Below, in pieces: positions 54,191 to 62,927 of a stretch of DNA of 64,000 bases; position 1 is the stretch's first letter, and each line of letters opens with the position of its first letter. Source of the DNA: Tenacibaculum sp. MAR_2010_89 (GTDB lineage Bacteria > Bacteroidota > Bacteroidia > Flavobacteriales > Flavobacteriaceae); contig NZ_FNUB01000005.1 of assembly GCF_900105985.1 (NCBI RefSeq), forward strand, positions 1,116,001-1,180,000. Direction: 5' to 3'. The notes below the pieces were generated by a model. The model searched no databases and was not told where the DNA came from. It was given only the letters and a program-made list of their open reading frames with translations. Both the position numbers and the translations under genes were made by a program.

Positions 54191-55013
54191 TTAAAAGTTT
54201 CTTAAACTACTATAATGGTAATGATTTGTTAGCTCTTCTATATTGTTAGTTGTTTTGATTTTTCTTCCTTTTTCTGTGAAAACAAAAATAGAGGATTGAT
54301 TTTTTACTAATCTTATAATGTTTTTGTCTATAAGAATTTTAAAGTGTTTTAATATTGTTTTTTTAGGGTTATTAGTATTTTTAGATACCTCATGTAATAA
54401 TATTGAAATATTTTCTATAGACTCAGTTCCATTATTTGATTGAAGCCAAAGTAATTCAAAAAGATTTTCAAATACATTAAGTTTTGAATTTAAAGAGTCA
54501 ATAAAAGATAGCTGATTTTCATAATTATAGCCATTGGTTATGAGTTTCATTTTTACATCATTGAATTCTAATAAAAGTGTAGTCTCTGAAATTTGATATT
54601 CATATTTTTTCCATGCTAGATATCTAGCATATCTTATAGGTAAATTAAGTTTAATTAAAAGATTAAATAAAGAAAAAAGAGATGGGGTTATTTTTTCTTT
54701 TCCACGTTGGAGTTTAATTTTAATAATGTCATTATTATTAACAGGTATAACTGAAATTTTGTTTGAATAATTAAATCGTATTAAAATTCCATTAGTGTAT
54801 TTTTGAATATTGCATCTTGTGTTAATTTTAATAGCATTTATTTCTTTGTTTTCAGTACTAATAGATTTAACAAAAAATAGTATTCATTTTTCTTAGAGAA
54901 AACTTTATTGGTTTACCAATGAGTTTCTCTATGCTATAATTTTTTATTTCTTTTCCAGTTAAAATCACGTATTCTTTTCTAGTTCGCTGTTTATTTAATG
55001 GAAAATTTATCAA
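54191..55013 (-). pseudogene. unknown protein of the msrB operon, frameshifted
   Basis: The ATG at 54550 is internal. The same frame is open up to 54883 (231 codons) and reads NGILIRFNYSNKISVIPV, KIKLQRGKEKITPS and ARYLAWKKYEYQISETTL ahead of it. A TGA at 54886-54884 blocks it. The upstream part lies in another frame from a TTG at 55013 (MINFPLNKQRTRKEYV, LTGKEIKNYSIEKLIGKP). Removing one T from the run at 54872-54877 joins both at NTIFVKSISTENKE and gives about 273 residues. The middle resembles a PH-like fold and the C-terminus a winged helix (weak inference). No family recognised. Confidence 0.6.
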
Positions 55014-55240
55014 TCCATTTATTTAACTCTTTATCTGAAGGGTTTCTGAGTTTTTTTTTTACCAATTGTAATAGTAGGGAAATTCAATTTTTTATTTTCA
55101 TATAATTTACGGAGCTCTTGAGCATACTCACTATTTTTTTCAACATCTAAAAAAATAAAATCAATATTCTTAGCAAGGAAAAATTCTTGGTAATATATGG
55201 TTTTATGACACCTTTGAGCTCCGTATAATTTAATAATCAT
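54991..55240 (-). pseudogene. glutaredoxin family protein, frameshifted in a 10-base A run
   Basis: The frame from the ATG at 55240 reads MIIKLYGAQRCHKTIYYQEF and DVEKNSEYAQELRKLYENKK, then NFPTITIGKKK, and derails at 55051-55060 (10 Ts on the plus strand). With 9, it continues KKKLRNPSDKELNKWIDKF and ends at 54991, 82 residues. That matches flavobacterial glutaredoxin-like proteins with a single active cysteine in GAxRCHK. It lies 3 bases after msrA, so it could recycle or assist methionine sulfoxide reductase (inference). Homopolymer error is the likely cause of the break. Confidence 0.82.
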
Positions 55241-55243
55241 TGC

Positions 55244-55774
55244 TTATTTTAATTTGTCAGCATATAGTTTTCTAAGTTTACTTAACTTTGGGGTAATTAC
55301 AAAATTACAATATCCTTGTTCTCTATTTTGATTGTAATAATCTTGATGATCCTCTCCAGCATCATAAAAAATAGGAATTTCACTAATTTCAGTGACTATA
55401 GGTTCTTCAAAATAAGGTTGTATCTGTTGTATTACTTCAGTGGCTATTTGTTTTTGCTCTGAGTTATGATAAAAAATAACAGATCGATATTGAGTTCCTA
55501 CATCAGCTCCTTGTCTATTTAAAGAAGTTGGATCATGAGTGGTCATAAAAATAGTGATAATTTCTGCATACGAAATTATTGTTGGATCAAACATAAATTG
55601 AATCACTTCTGCATGTCCAGTCAATCCTGAACAAATTTCTCTATAGGTTGGCTTTCCTGGAACAGTACCTCCGGCATATCCAGAAACTACTTTTTCTACA
55701 CCTTTTATTTTTTGAAAAATAGCTTCAGTACACCAAAAACATCCACCTCCTAATGTTGCTAACTGTTTATTCAT
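55244..55774 (-). CDS. msrA: peptide methionine-(S)-sulfoxide reductase
   Basis: The enzyme reduces S-methionine sulfoxide in proteins. The 176-residue sequence has the active site GGGCFWCTEAIFQ with the catalytic cysteine, GYAGGTVPGKPTYREICSG, and YDAGEDHQDYYNQN. There is no signal peptide. Its start overlaps the end of msrB by 8 bases. Confidence 0.96.
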   Translation of the reverse strand: MNKQLATLGGGCFWCTEAIFQKIKGVEKVVSGYAGGTVPGKPTYREICSGLTGHAEVIQFMFDPTIISYAEIITIFMTTHDPTSLNRQGADVGTQYRSVIFYHNSEQKQIATEVIQQIQPYFEEPIVTEISEIPIFYDAGEDHQDYYNQNREQGYCNFVITPKLSKLRKLYADKLK

Positions 55775-56216
55775 TACTTTCTAATTTAATACTTAATGAG
55801 TTTACACAATAACGTAATCCGCTAGGTTCTGGCCCATCAGGAAAAATATGACCCAAGTGGGCATCACAAGTATTACATAAAATTTCTACTCGTATCATTC
55901 CATGCGTAGTATCTTTATGATATTTAACAGCGTTTTCTTCTACAGGCTGTGTAAAACTTGGCCATCCTGAACTTGAATCAAATTTTATGTTTGAATCAAA
56001 TAAAGGAGTATTACAGCAAGTACAATTATATTTACCTTCTGTAAAAGATGAGCAAAGCTCTCCGCTAAAAGGTCGTTCGGTTCCTTTTAAACGTGTTATA
56101 GTATATTCTTCTGAAGATAATAATTTCTTCCATTCTTCATTAGTTTTTTCTACTCTTTTCGTTGGAATTGGATTTCCGTTTGTAGTAAAACTGATAATGT
56201 TTTTCCAAGTAAGCAT
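55767..56216 (-). CDS. msrB: peptide methionine-(R)-sulfoxide reductase
   Basis: The 149-residue protein has two zinc CxxC pairs (CTCCNTPL and CNTCDAHLGH), SGWPSFTQPV, and the C-terminal RYCVNSLSIKL with the catalytic cysteine. It is the first gene of the msrB-msrA-grx operon. Confidence 0.95.
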   Translation of the reverse strand: MLTWKNIISFTTNGNPIPTKRVEKTNEEWKKLLSSEEYTITRLKGTERPFSGELCSSFTEGKYNCTCCNTPLFDSNIKFDSSSGWPSFTQPVEENAVKYHKDTTHGMIRVEILCNTCDAHLGHIFPDGPEPSGLRYCVNSLSIKLESNE

Positions 56217-56321
56217 ATTCTATGTTTTTAAGTAATTAATAGTCGGTACAGGGGCTAATTCCTTACAATTATTAATTGTGCTAAAGTTTGGTTATTTTTA
56301 CATTCTAAAAGTAGCCAATTC

Positions 56322-57527
56322 ATGAGTAATTTATTAGAAAAAGTAGAAAGTTATGTGATAAATTTTTTAAACGCTGGTTTAAAAAAGAAATTTGTATATC
56401 ATAATATAGCTCATACGCAACGAGTAGTAGAGAAGTCAAAAGAATTAGCGGAGCTAGAGTTACTTGATGAAAGAGATACAGAAATACTTCTTACAGCTGC
56501 TTGGTTTCATGATACAGGGTACACTGTAGATTTAAATAATCATGAGGAGGAAAGTGTAAAAATAGCTTCTGAATTTTTAAAAAAAGAAGGTGGTGAGGAA
56601 ATAATAGATGAGGTTACCCGTATTATTTTAGCAACAAAAATGGGTGTAGTACCTAACAGTTTACTAGAAAAAATTGTAAGAGATGCTGATTGTTCTCACT
56701 TAGGGAGTAAGAATTATGAGGAGTTCTCTGAATTACTTCGTAAAGAGTTAGAATTAACAAAAGGATTAGAGTTTTCAGATATTGATTGGCTTACTAATAA
56801 TATTAATTTTTTAACTCAAGATCATAAATATTATTCAGTTAAAGCTATTAAAACTTGGGAAAAGCAAAAAGGTAAAAACTTAGCACAGTTATTAAAAGGG
56901 TTAAAGAAAACCAAACAAGAATTAGCTAAGATTAAGCAGAAAAAAGAAGAATTAGCTATTAAAAAAAATAAAATTGATTTACCCGAAAGAGGTATTGAAA
57001 CAATGTTTAGAGTAGCGCTTAGAAATCATATTACTTTAAGTGATATTGCAGATACGAAAGCAAATATTTTATTATCGGTAAATGCTATTATTATTTCCAT
57101 GACATTGTCTACTTTAATTCCTAAATTAGATAATCCATCAAATAGCTACTTATTAGTTCCGTCTATTATTTTTATAATTTTCACAGTAATTTCTATTATT
57201 CTATCTATTCTTGCTACACGGCCTAATGTTACTGAAGGAAAGTTTTCAAAAGAAGATGTTGCTAACAAAAAAGTAAACTTAATATTTTTTGGTAATTTTC
57301 ATAAAATGAGTTTACCAGAATTTGAATGGGCAATGGATGAAATGTTAAAAGATCGAGATTATTTATACGGCTCACTTACTAAAGATTTATATTTCTTAGG
57401 ATTAGTGTTAAATAGAAAATACAGTATATTAAGAACAACATATACTGTATTTATGATTGGAATTATAGTAAGTGTAATATCTTTTGCAATAGCTTTTTAT
57501 ATGCAAAGTGGTGCGGCTGCAGTGTAA
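56322..57527 (+). CDS. HD domain fused to PycTM (Pycsar effector family)
   Basis: The 401-residue protein has an N-terminal HD phosphohydrolase domain (about 5-190) with the ligands H27/H31 (YHNIAHTQRVV), H63-D64 (AAWFHDTGY) and D121/D123 (VRDADCSHLG). A charged linker (190-220) leads to the C-terminal PycTM domain. This starts with RGIETMFRVALRNHITLSDIA and DTKANILLSVNAIIIS and has three membrane helices (about 249-267, 278-298 and 376-396). PycTM proteins are membrane-disrupting effectors switched on by cyclic UMP or CMP in Pycsar phage defence. No cyclase gene is adjacent, so the activator is unknown. The HD domain could break down the signal (inference). Confidence 0.87.
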   Translation: MSNLLEKVESYVINFLNAGLKKKFVYHNIAHTQRVVEKSKELAELELLDERDTEILLTAAWFHDTGYTVDLNNHEEESVKIASEFLKKEGGEEIIDEVTRIILATKMGVVPNSLLEKIVRDADCSHLGSKNYEEFSELLRKELELTKGLEFSDIDWLTNNINFLTQDHKYYSVKAIKTWEKQKGKNLAQLLKGLKKTKQELAKIKQKKEELAIKKNKIDLPERGIETMFRVALRNHITLSDIADTKANILLSVNAIIISMTLSTLIPKLDNPSNSYLLVPSIIFIIFTVISIILSILATRPNVTEGKFSKEDVANKKVNLIFFGNFHKMSLPEFEWAMDEMLKDRDYLYGSLTKDLYFLGLVLNRKYSILRTTYTVFMIGIIVSVISFAIAFYMQSGAAAV

Positions 57528-57539
57528 CTGCACTAAATA

Positions 57540-59930
57540 CTATTGCTTGAAATCGTGTAAAAGTTGGTCTATAGTTATTGTTTTGTCTGATGTAAAATCA
57601 TTTTGATAAATTACTTCAACTCGTAAAGCTTTTAAACCAGAAACCCCTTGAAGGTCTTCTAATTCTAATTTTTCTATGCTCCCAAGCTGATTTTTTGACT
57701 GCAAATATTTTATGTATTTAAGATATTCTCTAGCATCTTTATCTTGTGAATAAACAATAGCTATTTTACCAGGTACAGTTAATCTGTCATTGGTGTTTTT
57801 TATATGTGCTTTGTCTATTCGTTTTTTTATTATTTCATAACGAATATTATAAGCTCCATCAACATCAAATTGTTTTTCATCCATTCTAAACTTTATAGCT
57901 AAAGAATTACTGTGAACTAAAATTAATGAAGCAACTTCTAAATCATGTGTTAATGTTTTTCTAGTAGTGTTAGCAAGGTTCTCCATTTCACACATGGTTT
58001 GTAATTGCCATAAACGAAGGTTATAGAGGTACAGTTCATCAAACTTTTTTTGTCTTGTTAACGATTGCCCAATGTACATGTTGTACTCAACACCATCAGT
58101 TTTATAGCGTTCAAAATAATGAGGAAACATTTCTTGAGCTTCCTCTTGCTTAGTGTCAATAAACTTTGCTAGCTTGTCATTAAGCTTTGTAACGCTTTGT
58201 TCATAGGCTTTACGTTTGTCATAAACTACATGTAAATTTGCATCTAAGCTGTTAGTATATGTTTTTACAAGCTCTGTGAGTTCAAGATTAATTTCTTTTA
58301 CATGGTTAAAAACTGGATAAATATCCTTCTTAAGAAAATCTAAAATGCCTATTTCGTCACCGGCTTTTAGTCCCTTTTTTACTTCGTGTAAATATTCTTT
58401 AACTCTAAATGTTAGTTCATTATATATCGGTAGATTTTCGGCTTTACAAGCTTCATTTAAAACATTAATTGCCAATGTTAATTGAGTTGTTAAATCGTCT
58501 TTAATAGCCGTGTTTCTAGCTATAGAAGATCCTTTAACATCTATTTGACCATATAATGGATATACATTTTCAAAAACAATTTGTTCAATTTTTGCTTCTT
58601 CTTGCTTTGAAAATAAAGCGTTTTGATATTTTTCAGCTGCTTCATAAAATCGCCATTTTACCGAAGGGTGAATAGAAGTATAATGTTCTTGGATAGTAGC
58701 TTCTAAGGTGTTTAAAAACTCTTCAGAATTTCTTTCTGCTGCAGCTTTAAAAACTGGAATTATATCTTTTAACTTTTGTTTATTTACTGAGTTTAATTCA
58801 TAAGGTCTTGGTGAAGCTATTTCAAGTAAAACAAGATCTCTGTTGGTAGATGTTTTTATAGGAATTAATATAATGCTTCCTATATTTTTTTCTTTTAGTT
58901 TTTGGTAAAAATCATTTTCACCTGAATTTATTCCATATTGTTCAATATCAGAAAGTACTACTTCTTCATTTTTATTGAAAATTTTAGAAATTATATGATC
59001 ACAGAAAAAATCATTACAGGTAATTATTGTTCCATTTTCAATTAAAATACTTTCAGAAATTTTTACTCTTGGAGGTTCTACTTCAATATTACTAACATCA
59101 TATACAGAAAAGCCTACTTTTAAATCTTTAATAGTGTAAAACTCACTTAAATTTTTCTGTAGTTTCTCAACTATACTACCGTCATCTTTTTGAAGTAAAT
59201 TGGTTCTAATAGCACTTAGTGTTTCATCGGCTGTAACATCAAAAAGATTCATAATCCCAAACCCTTTAAATATATATGAGTTTGGTGGAAATTTTTCTCT
59301 CCAAATATCAATATTATTAAAATTATCTAATAATAATTTGATGTCTTCTTTCGTGATTTCTGGAGCATTTTTAGATGGAGAAATATCCATAAAATCTCCA
59401 TTGAAAGCAACACGATAATGCTTAGTTACTCCTTGTTTTTTATCTGGTATATCAAAAAAGAAAGGTCTTTTTAAATCTACAGGATAATTATATACTGTTC
59501 CTAAAATAAGTGTACAAGCATAAATGTACATTACATCATCTTCAAAATTCCGAACTTTTAATTCGTAGTCATCACCCGCATTTTCTAGTATATTTTTAAA
59601 ACGTTCAGTGTATTTAAAAGTGGTAAAAGAAAAAGGAATAGTGGCTACTTTAATTTCATTATTTGATAATATTTCAGGGAATAAGGCATCTAATAGATGG
59701 TTGATTGTGTTTTCATGTTTTTTTAATAATGAAAAATCTGAAAAACCATTGATAAGTTCAGGAGCTTTTTCAATTTCACGGATCATTACTTTAGCAGATT
59801 CATGGAAAGGATGTTGCTTAGATGCTTTATCTGCATACTTTTGAAATATTTCAAAAACTCTTTTAAAACTAATGTTTAGTTGTAAAGGGAGTTCTATGTT
59901 TTGAATATCCGTAATACTTTTAATTTCCAT
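57540..59930 (-). CDS. GAF domain protein, 796 residues
   Basis: There is no signal peptide and no membrane helix. The N-terminal 230 residues are helical. A GAF-like domain follows around residues 280-400 (IIPIKTSTNRDLVLLEIASP), and a long, mostly helical C-terminus after it. Flavobacterial homologues carry the same GAF annotation. No output domain (kinase, cyclase or DNA-binding) was recognised, so its role is unknown. It converges with the HD-PycTM gene. Confidence 0.75.
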   Translation of the reverse strand: MEIKSITDIQNIELPLQLNISFKRVFEIFQKYADKASKQHPFHESAKVMIREIEKAPELINGFSDFSLLKKHENTINHLLDALFPEILSNNEIKVATIPFSFTTFKYTERFKNILENAGDDYELKVRNFEDDVMYIYACTLILGTVYNYPVDLKRPFFFDIPDKKQGVTKHYRVAFNGDFMDISPSKNAPEITKEDIKLLLDNFNNIDIWREKFPPNSYIFKGFGIMNLFDVTADETLSAIRTNLLQKDDGSIVEKLQKNLSEFYTIKDLKVGFSVYDVSNIEVEPPRVKISESILIENGTIITCNDFFCDHIISKIFNKNEEVVLSDIEQYGINSGENDFYQKLKEKNIGSIILIPIKTSTNRDLVLLEIASPRPYELNSVNKQKLKDIIPVFKAAAERNSEEFLNTLEATIQEHYTSIHPSVKWRFYEAAEKYQNALFSKQEEAKIEQIVFENVYPLYGQIDVKGSSIARNTAIKDDLTTQLTLAINVLNEACKAENLPIYNELTFRVKEYLHEVKKGLKAGDEIGILDFLKKDIYPVFNHVKEINLELTELVKTYTNSLDANLHVVYDKRKAYEQSVTKLNDKLAKFIDTKQEEAQEMFPHYFERYKTDGVEYNMYIGQSLTRQKKFDELYLYNLRLWQLQTMCEMENLANTTRKTLTHDLEVASLILVHSNSLAIKFRMDEKQFDVDGAYNIRYEIIKKRIDKAHIKNTNDRLTVPGKIAIVYSQDKDAREYLKYIKYLQSKNQLGSIEKLELEDLQGVSGLKALRVEVIYQNDFTSDKTITIDQLLHDFKQ

Positions 59931-59950
59931 GTTGGGTGAATTTCTTTTTG

Positions 59951-59958
59951 CAAATTTA
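59951..59958 (-). promoter_or_regulatory. possible -7 element for the GAF gene
   Basis: TAAATTTG on the minus strand matches TAnnTTTG, 20 bases before the ATG at 59930. No TTG at the -33 distance. Confidence 0.35.
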
Positions 59959-60027
59959 CAAAATACTAATGGTATAGTCGTTTTTTGATAAGTGAGCTTG
60001 CATTGTAAAGGAATTTGTGTGAATAAA

Positions 60028-60060
60028 AAAAGCCATTATAGGATATAATGGCTTTTTATT
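60028..60060 (-). terminator. terminator after the second TonB-dependent receptor
   Basis: AAAAGCCATTATA / TATAATGGCTTTT with a 3-base loop and A/T flanks, about 20-45 bases beyond the stop at 60077. Confidence 0.92.
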
Positions 60061-60076
60061 GAGTTTTTAAGGCTGA

Positions 60077-62851
60077 TTAAAAATGACTTCCGTAGTCTCG
60101 AATTTTTCCTTTCTTACCTAAACTATTAAATTTCCAGCTAAACCCTAACATAAAATATTGTTGAAGTACAGTACTTTCAGAATCTTGAATATAGTTAGAT
60201 GTTGATGTTCTTCTGGCATTATTATTCTGTTTTAATAAATCATAAGCTTTTAAAGTGATTGTTCCTTTATCTTTCATTACAGAATAAGCTAAGGTAGAGT
60301 TCCAAAACCAAGCAGAGTTGTTAAATCCTACTACATTGGGGTTGTAACTATATCGTATATCATTTCTCCACTCTAATTTTTTAGGGAAGTTTGTTTTCGT
60401 TCTAATATTTAAATTGTGTCTTGTAAAGTTTAAGTTGTTAAAATTATCAATATCAAAAGTTGTATTTGATAACGATACTGAATATCTAGGCTCAATACTT
60501 ATAATTTTATTCCATTCAAACGTAAAACCAATATTAGGAGATATTGATGTTGTTGTTGATTTATATTGTATATCATTAAAGAAGTTAATGCTTCTATTTC
60601 CGTTAATATTAGTTCCAATTCTTAGTTTTATAGTGGTAATAGAATCTAGTTTTACTTGTTTACTGTAGCTACCGCCACCCCAAAAGTTGTATCCGCCATT
60701 TACATTTTCATAAGTTGTAGTTCTAACAAAGTTAGCATCAATACTACTCTTAGAAACTACTTGGTTATTTACTAAATCACCTCCAGCATAGATAAACATT
60801 CCTGTTCTTTTTTGCCAATTGTATTTGTTGAAGTTAAGATATACTCTATGTCTTTTAATTGGTTTTAAAGAAGGGTTACCAGTTATTATATTTAGTGGAT
60901 TACTAACATTTTTAAAAGGTTGCAATTGAGTTATAGAAGGAGCATCATTTTCTAAATTATAATCGAAGTATATTGATGCTTTTGAATCAAAACGATACCT
61001 AAATGTACTTCTAAGTTTTAAAGCATTAAAATCTTTCTTTAAGTTTAAATTAGGTCTTAACTGATCATTGTTTTTTAGAGTTCTATTAACATATCCAGCT
61101 TCAATGTCAAAACGCCACTTTTTAACTTTATAAGCAATACCTAAAGAAGGGGTTTTGGTAATGTCGTCTGATTTAAAGTTTGAGCTTAAATCTGTATTGA
61201 AATCGGTATACTGATTTAAAGAACTATTAAAGTCAAAAGTATTATTTACATTTTCACGTTCATTTTTTCTATAACGATATTCGAAATCTAAAAATAGTTT
61301 TTTAGAAATTATTGCATAGCGATAGCTTACACTTGTTCTGAAACTATTTAAATTATTTTTAATATCACTAAATTGATTTCTGTTTTCTACAGAAGGTGAA
61401 GTTCCAAAAATTTCTGTTTTAGAAATATTGTAATTTTCAGTATTAGCTTTATCAATTTGATTGGTAATAGAAGCTTTAATAAAAGAACCTTTACTATTTA
61501 ATCGTTTAGTAATATCAATATCATTTTCAAAATTATTGGCACTTGATTTAGATCTAGAGTTGATAAAAGATTTATTGGTTAATGTTTTGTCTTTATCAAA
61601 AGATTCTTGAAGATTGTTATAAGTTCCCTCTCTATCATTTTTTATAAACCTAGGGGCAACATTGATTAAAAATGTTGAGTCGATTTCTATATCAAATTCA
61701 GCATCTATACTATGATTATCATTTTCATCAAAAGTAGAAGAGTTTGAGTTAGAAAAATAACGACTACCATCAGGTAAAATATTTTCTCTATTTCTTTTAG
61801 AGTCATTGTTAGAAGAACTACCAGAATAAAAATAGTTTAAATTAACATCTAAACCTTTTTTATAAGTATCTGCATAAGTAACTCCTGCAGTTTTAGATTT
61901 AATAATTCCTTGGCCGCCTCCAAAACGTCTTCCGTTTACACTGAAAGATCCATTACTACTGAACCATGTGTTACCTCCTCCAAACATTTTTTGAATTTCA
62001 CCAAAACTAAATCCAGGAGAATTAATATTATTGGTACTAGCTAATACACTAATTCTTCTATCATTATTAAAACGATTAACCATTGTGGCACCTTCATAGC
62101 GTTTATCAGTTCCTGCACCTGCTGAAATTCTTCCAAACCATCCTTTGTTATTTTCCTTTTTTATTGTAAGGTTTATTGTTTTATTATTAGCATCTCCTTT
62201 ACCACCACTAAAAGCATCAGATTTAGATTTAGTATCTGTAATTTGAACTTTTTCAATAATTTCTTTTGTTAAATTTTTAGTTGTAATTGAGGGGTCGTTA
62301 CCAAAAAAAGGTTTTCCATTTACCAAAATCTTATTAACAGGTTTTCCATTTACAGTAATTTTACCTGCTTCATCTACTTCAACACCTGGAAGTTTTTTTA
62401 ATAAATCTTCAACATTTGCATCTTTCTTTGTTTTAAAAGACTTTACATTAAACTCTAAAGTATCTTTTTTAACAGTAATAGGCGCTCTTGATTTTATTAC
62501 AACCTCACTAAGAAGAGTGCCTTCTTCATCTAGAGATATGTTACCAAGATTATATAATGATTTTTTGTCAAGAGAAATTAATTTCGAGTAATTTTTCATT
62601 CCAACAAAAGACACAAAAAGTTTAAGGTTTTTATGAAATGATTTTCCTTCTAAAGAGAAAAAACCTTTGTCGTCAGATATTGTATAAGAAACAACTGAGC
62701 TATCTTTTATTTTTTCTAAGTGAATTGTCGCAGCTTCAATAGCTGTTTTTTCTTTTTCTGTTTGAATTTTCCCTGTTATTTTAAAGGGGTATGATTGTGC
62801 AAAAAAATGGGTGCTAAATAAAAATATAAAAGCATATAGTAGTTTTTTCAT
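60077..62851 (-). CDS. TonB-dependent receptor / outer membrane beta-barrel protein
   Basis: I start at 62851 because MKKLLYAFIFLFS begins a proper signal peptide. The open frame continues to a TTG at 62875. The mature protein has a carboxypeptidase-regulatory-like domain (about 25-110), a plug domain with LPGVEVDEAGKITVNGKPVN and KILVNGKPFFG, then a long barrel. It is of the 'outer membrane beta-barrel' group without a SusD partner, like the receptor at 1-2002. The substrate is unknown. Confidence 0.87.
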   Translation of the reverse strand: MKKLLYAFIFLFSTHFFAQSYPFKITGKIQTEKEKTAIEAATIHLEKIKDSSVVSYTISDDKGFFSLEGKSFHKNLKLFVSFVGMKNYSKLISLDKKSLYNLGNISLDEEGTLLSEVVIKSRAPITVKKDTLEFNVKSFKTKKDANVEDLLKKLPGVEVDEAGKITVNGKPVNKILVNGKPFFGNDPSITTKNLTKEIIEKVQITDTKSKSDAFSGGKGDANNKTINLTIKKENNKGWFGRISAGAGTDKRYEGATMVNRFNNDRRISVLASTNNINSPGFSFGEIQKMFGGGNTWFSSNGSFSVNGRRFGGGQGIIKSKTAGVTYADTYKKGLDVNLNYFYSGSSSNNDSKRNRENILPDGSRYFSNSNSSTFDENDNHSIDAEFDIEIDSTFLINVAPRFIKNDREGTYNNLQESFDKDKTLTNKSFINSRSKSSANNFENDIDITKRLNSKGSFIKASITNQIDKANTENYNISKTEIFGTSPSVENRNQFSDIKNNLNSFRTSVSYRYAIISKKLFLDFEYRYRKNERENVNNTFDFNSSLNQYTDFNTDLSSNFKSDDITKTPSLGIAYKVKKWRFDIEAGYVNRTLKNNDQLRPNLNLKKDFNALKLRSTFRYRFDSKASIYFDYNLENDAPSITQLQPFKNVSNPLNIITGNPSLKPIKRHRVYLNFNKYNWQKRTGMFIYAGGDLVNNQVVSKSSIDANFVRTTTYENVNGGYNFWGGGSYSKQVKLDSITTIKLRIGTNINGNRSINFFNDIQYKSTTTSISPNIGFTFEWNKIISIEPRYSVSLSNTTFDIDNFNNLNFTRHNLNIRTKTNFPKKLEWRNDIRYSYNPNVVGFNNSAWFWNSTLAYSVMKDKGTITLKAYDLLKQNNNARRTSTSNYIQDSESTVLQQYFMLGFSWKFNSLGKKGKIRDYGSHF

Positions 62852-62927
62852 AGTTTTTGTACATATAAATTTCAATGCACAAAAGACGAGAAAAAACTAC
62901 TAACGTTTCATTAAAAAAATGTTAAAC

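Noticed and set aside
54867..54902. Short frame starting at the ATG near 54890 (MNTIFC)
   Set aside because: It is the interior of the frameshifted unknown gene, reading into a premature stop.
57518..57532. Short palindrome TGCAGT-gta-ACTGCA over the HD-PycTM stop
   Set aside because: It lies mostly in coding sequence, has no T run and is too short to call a terminator.
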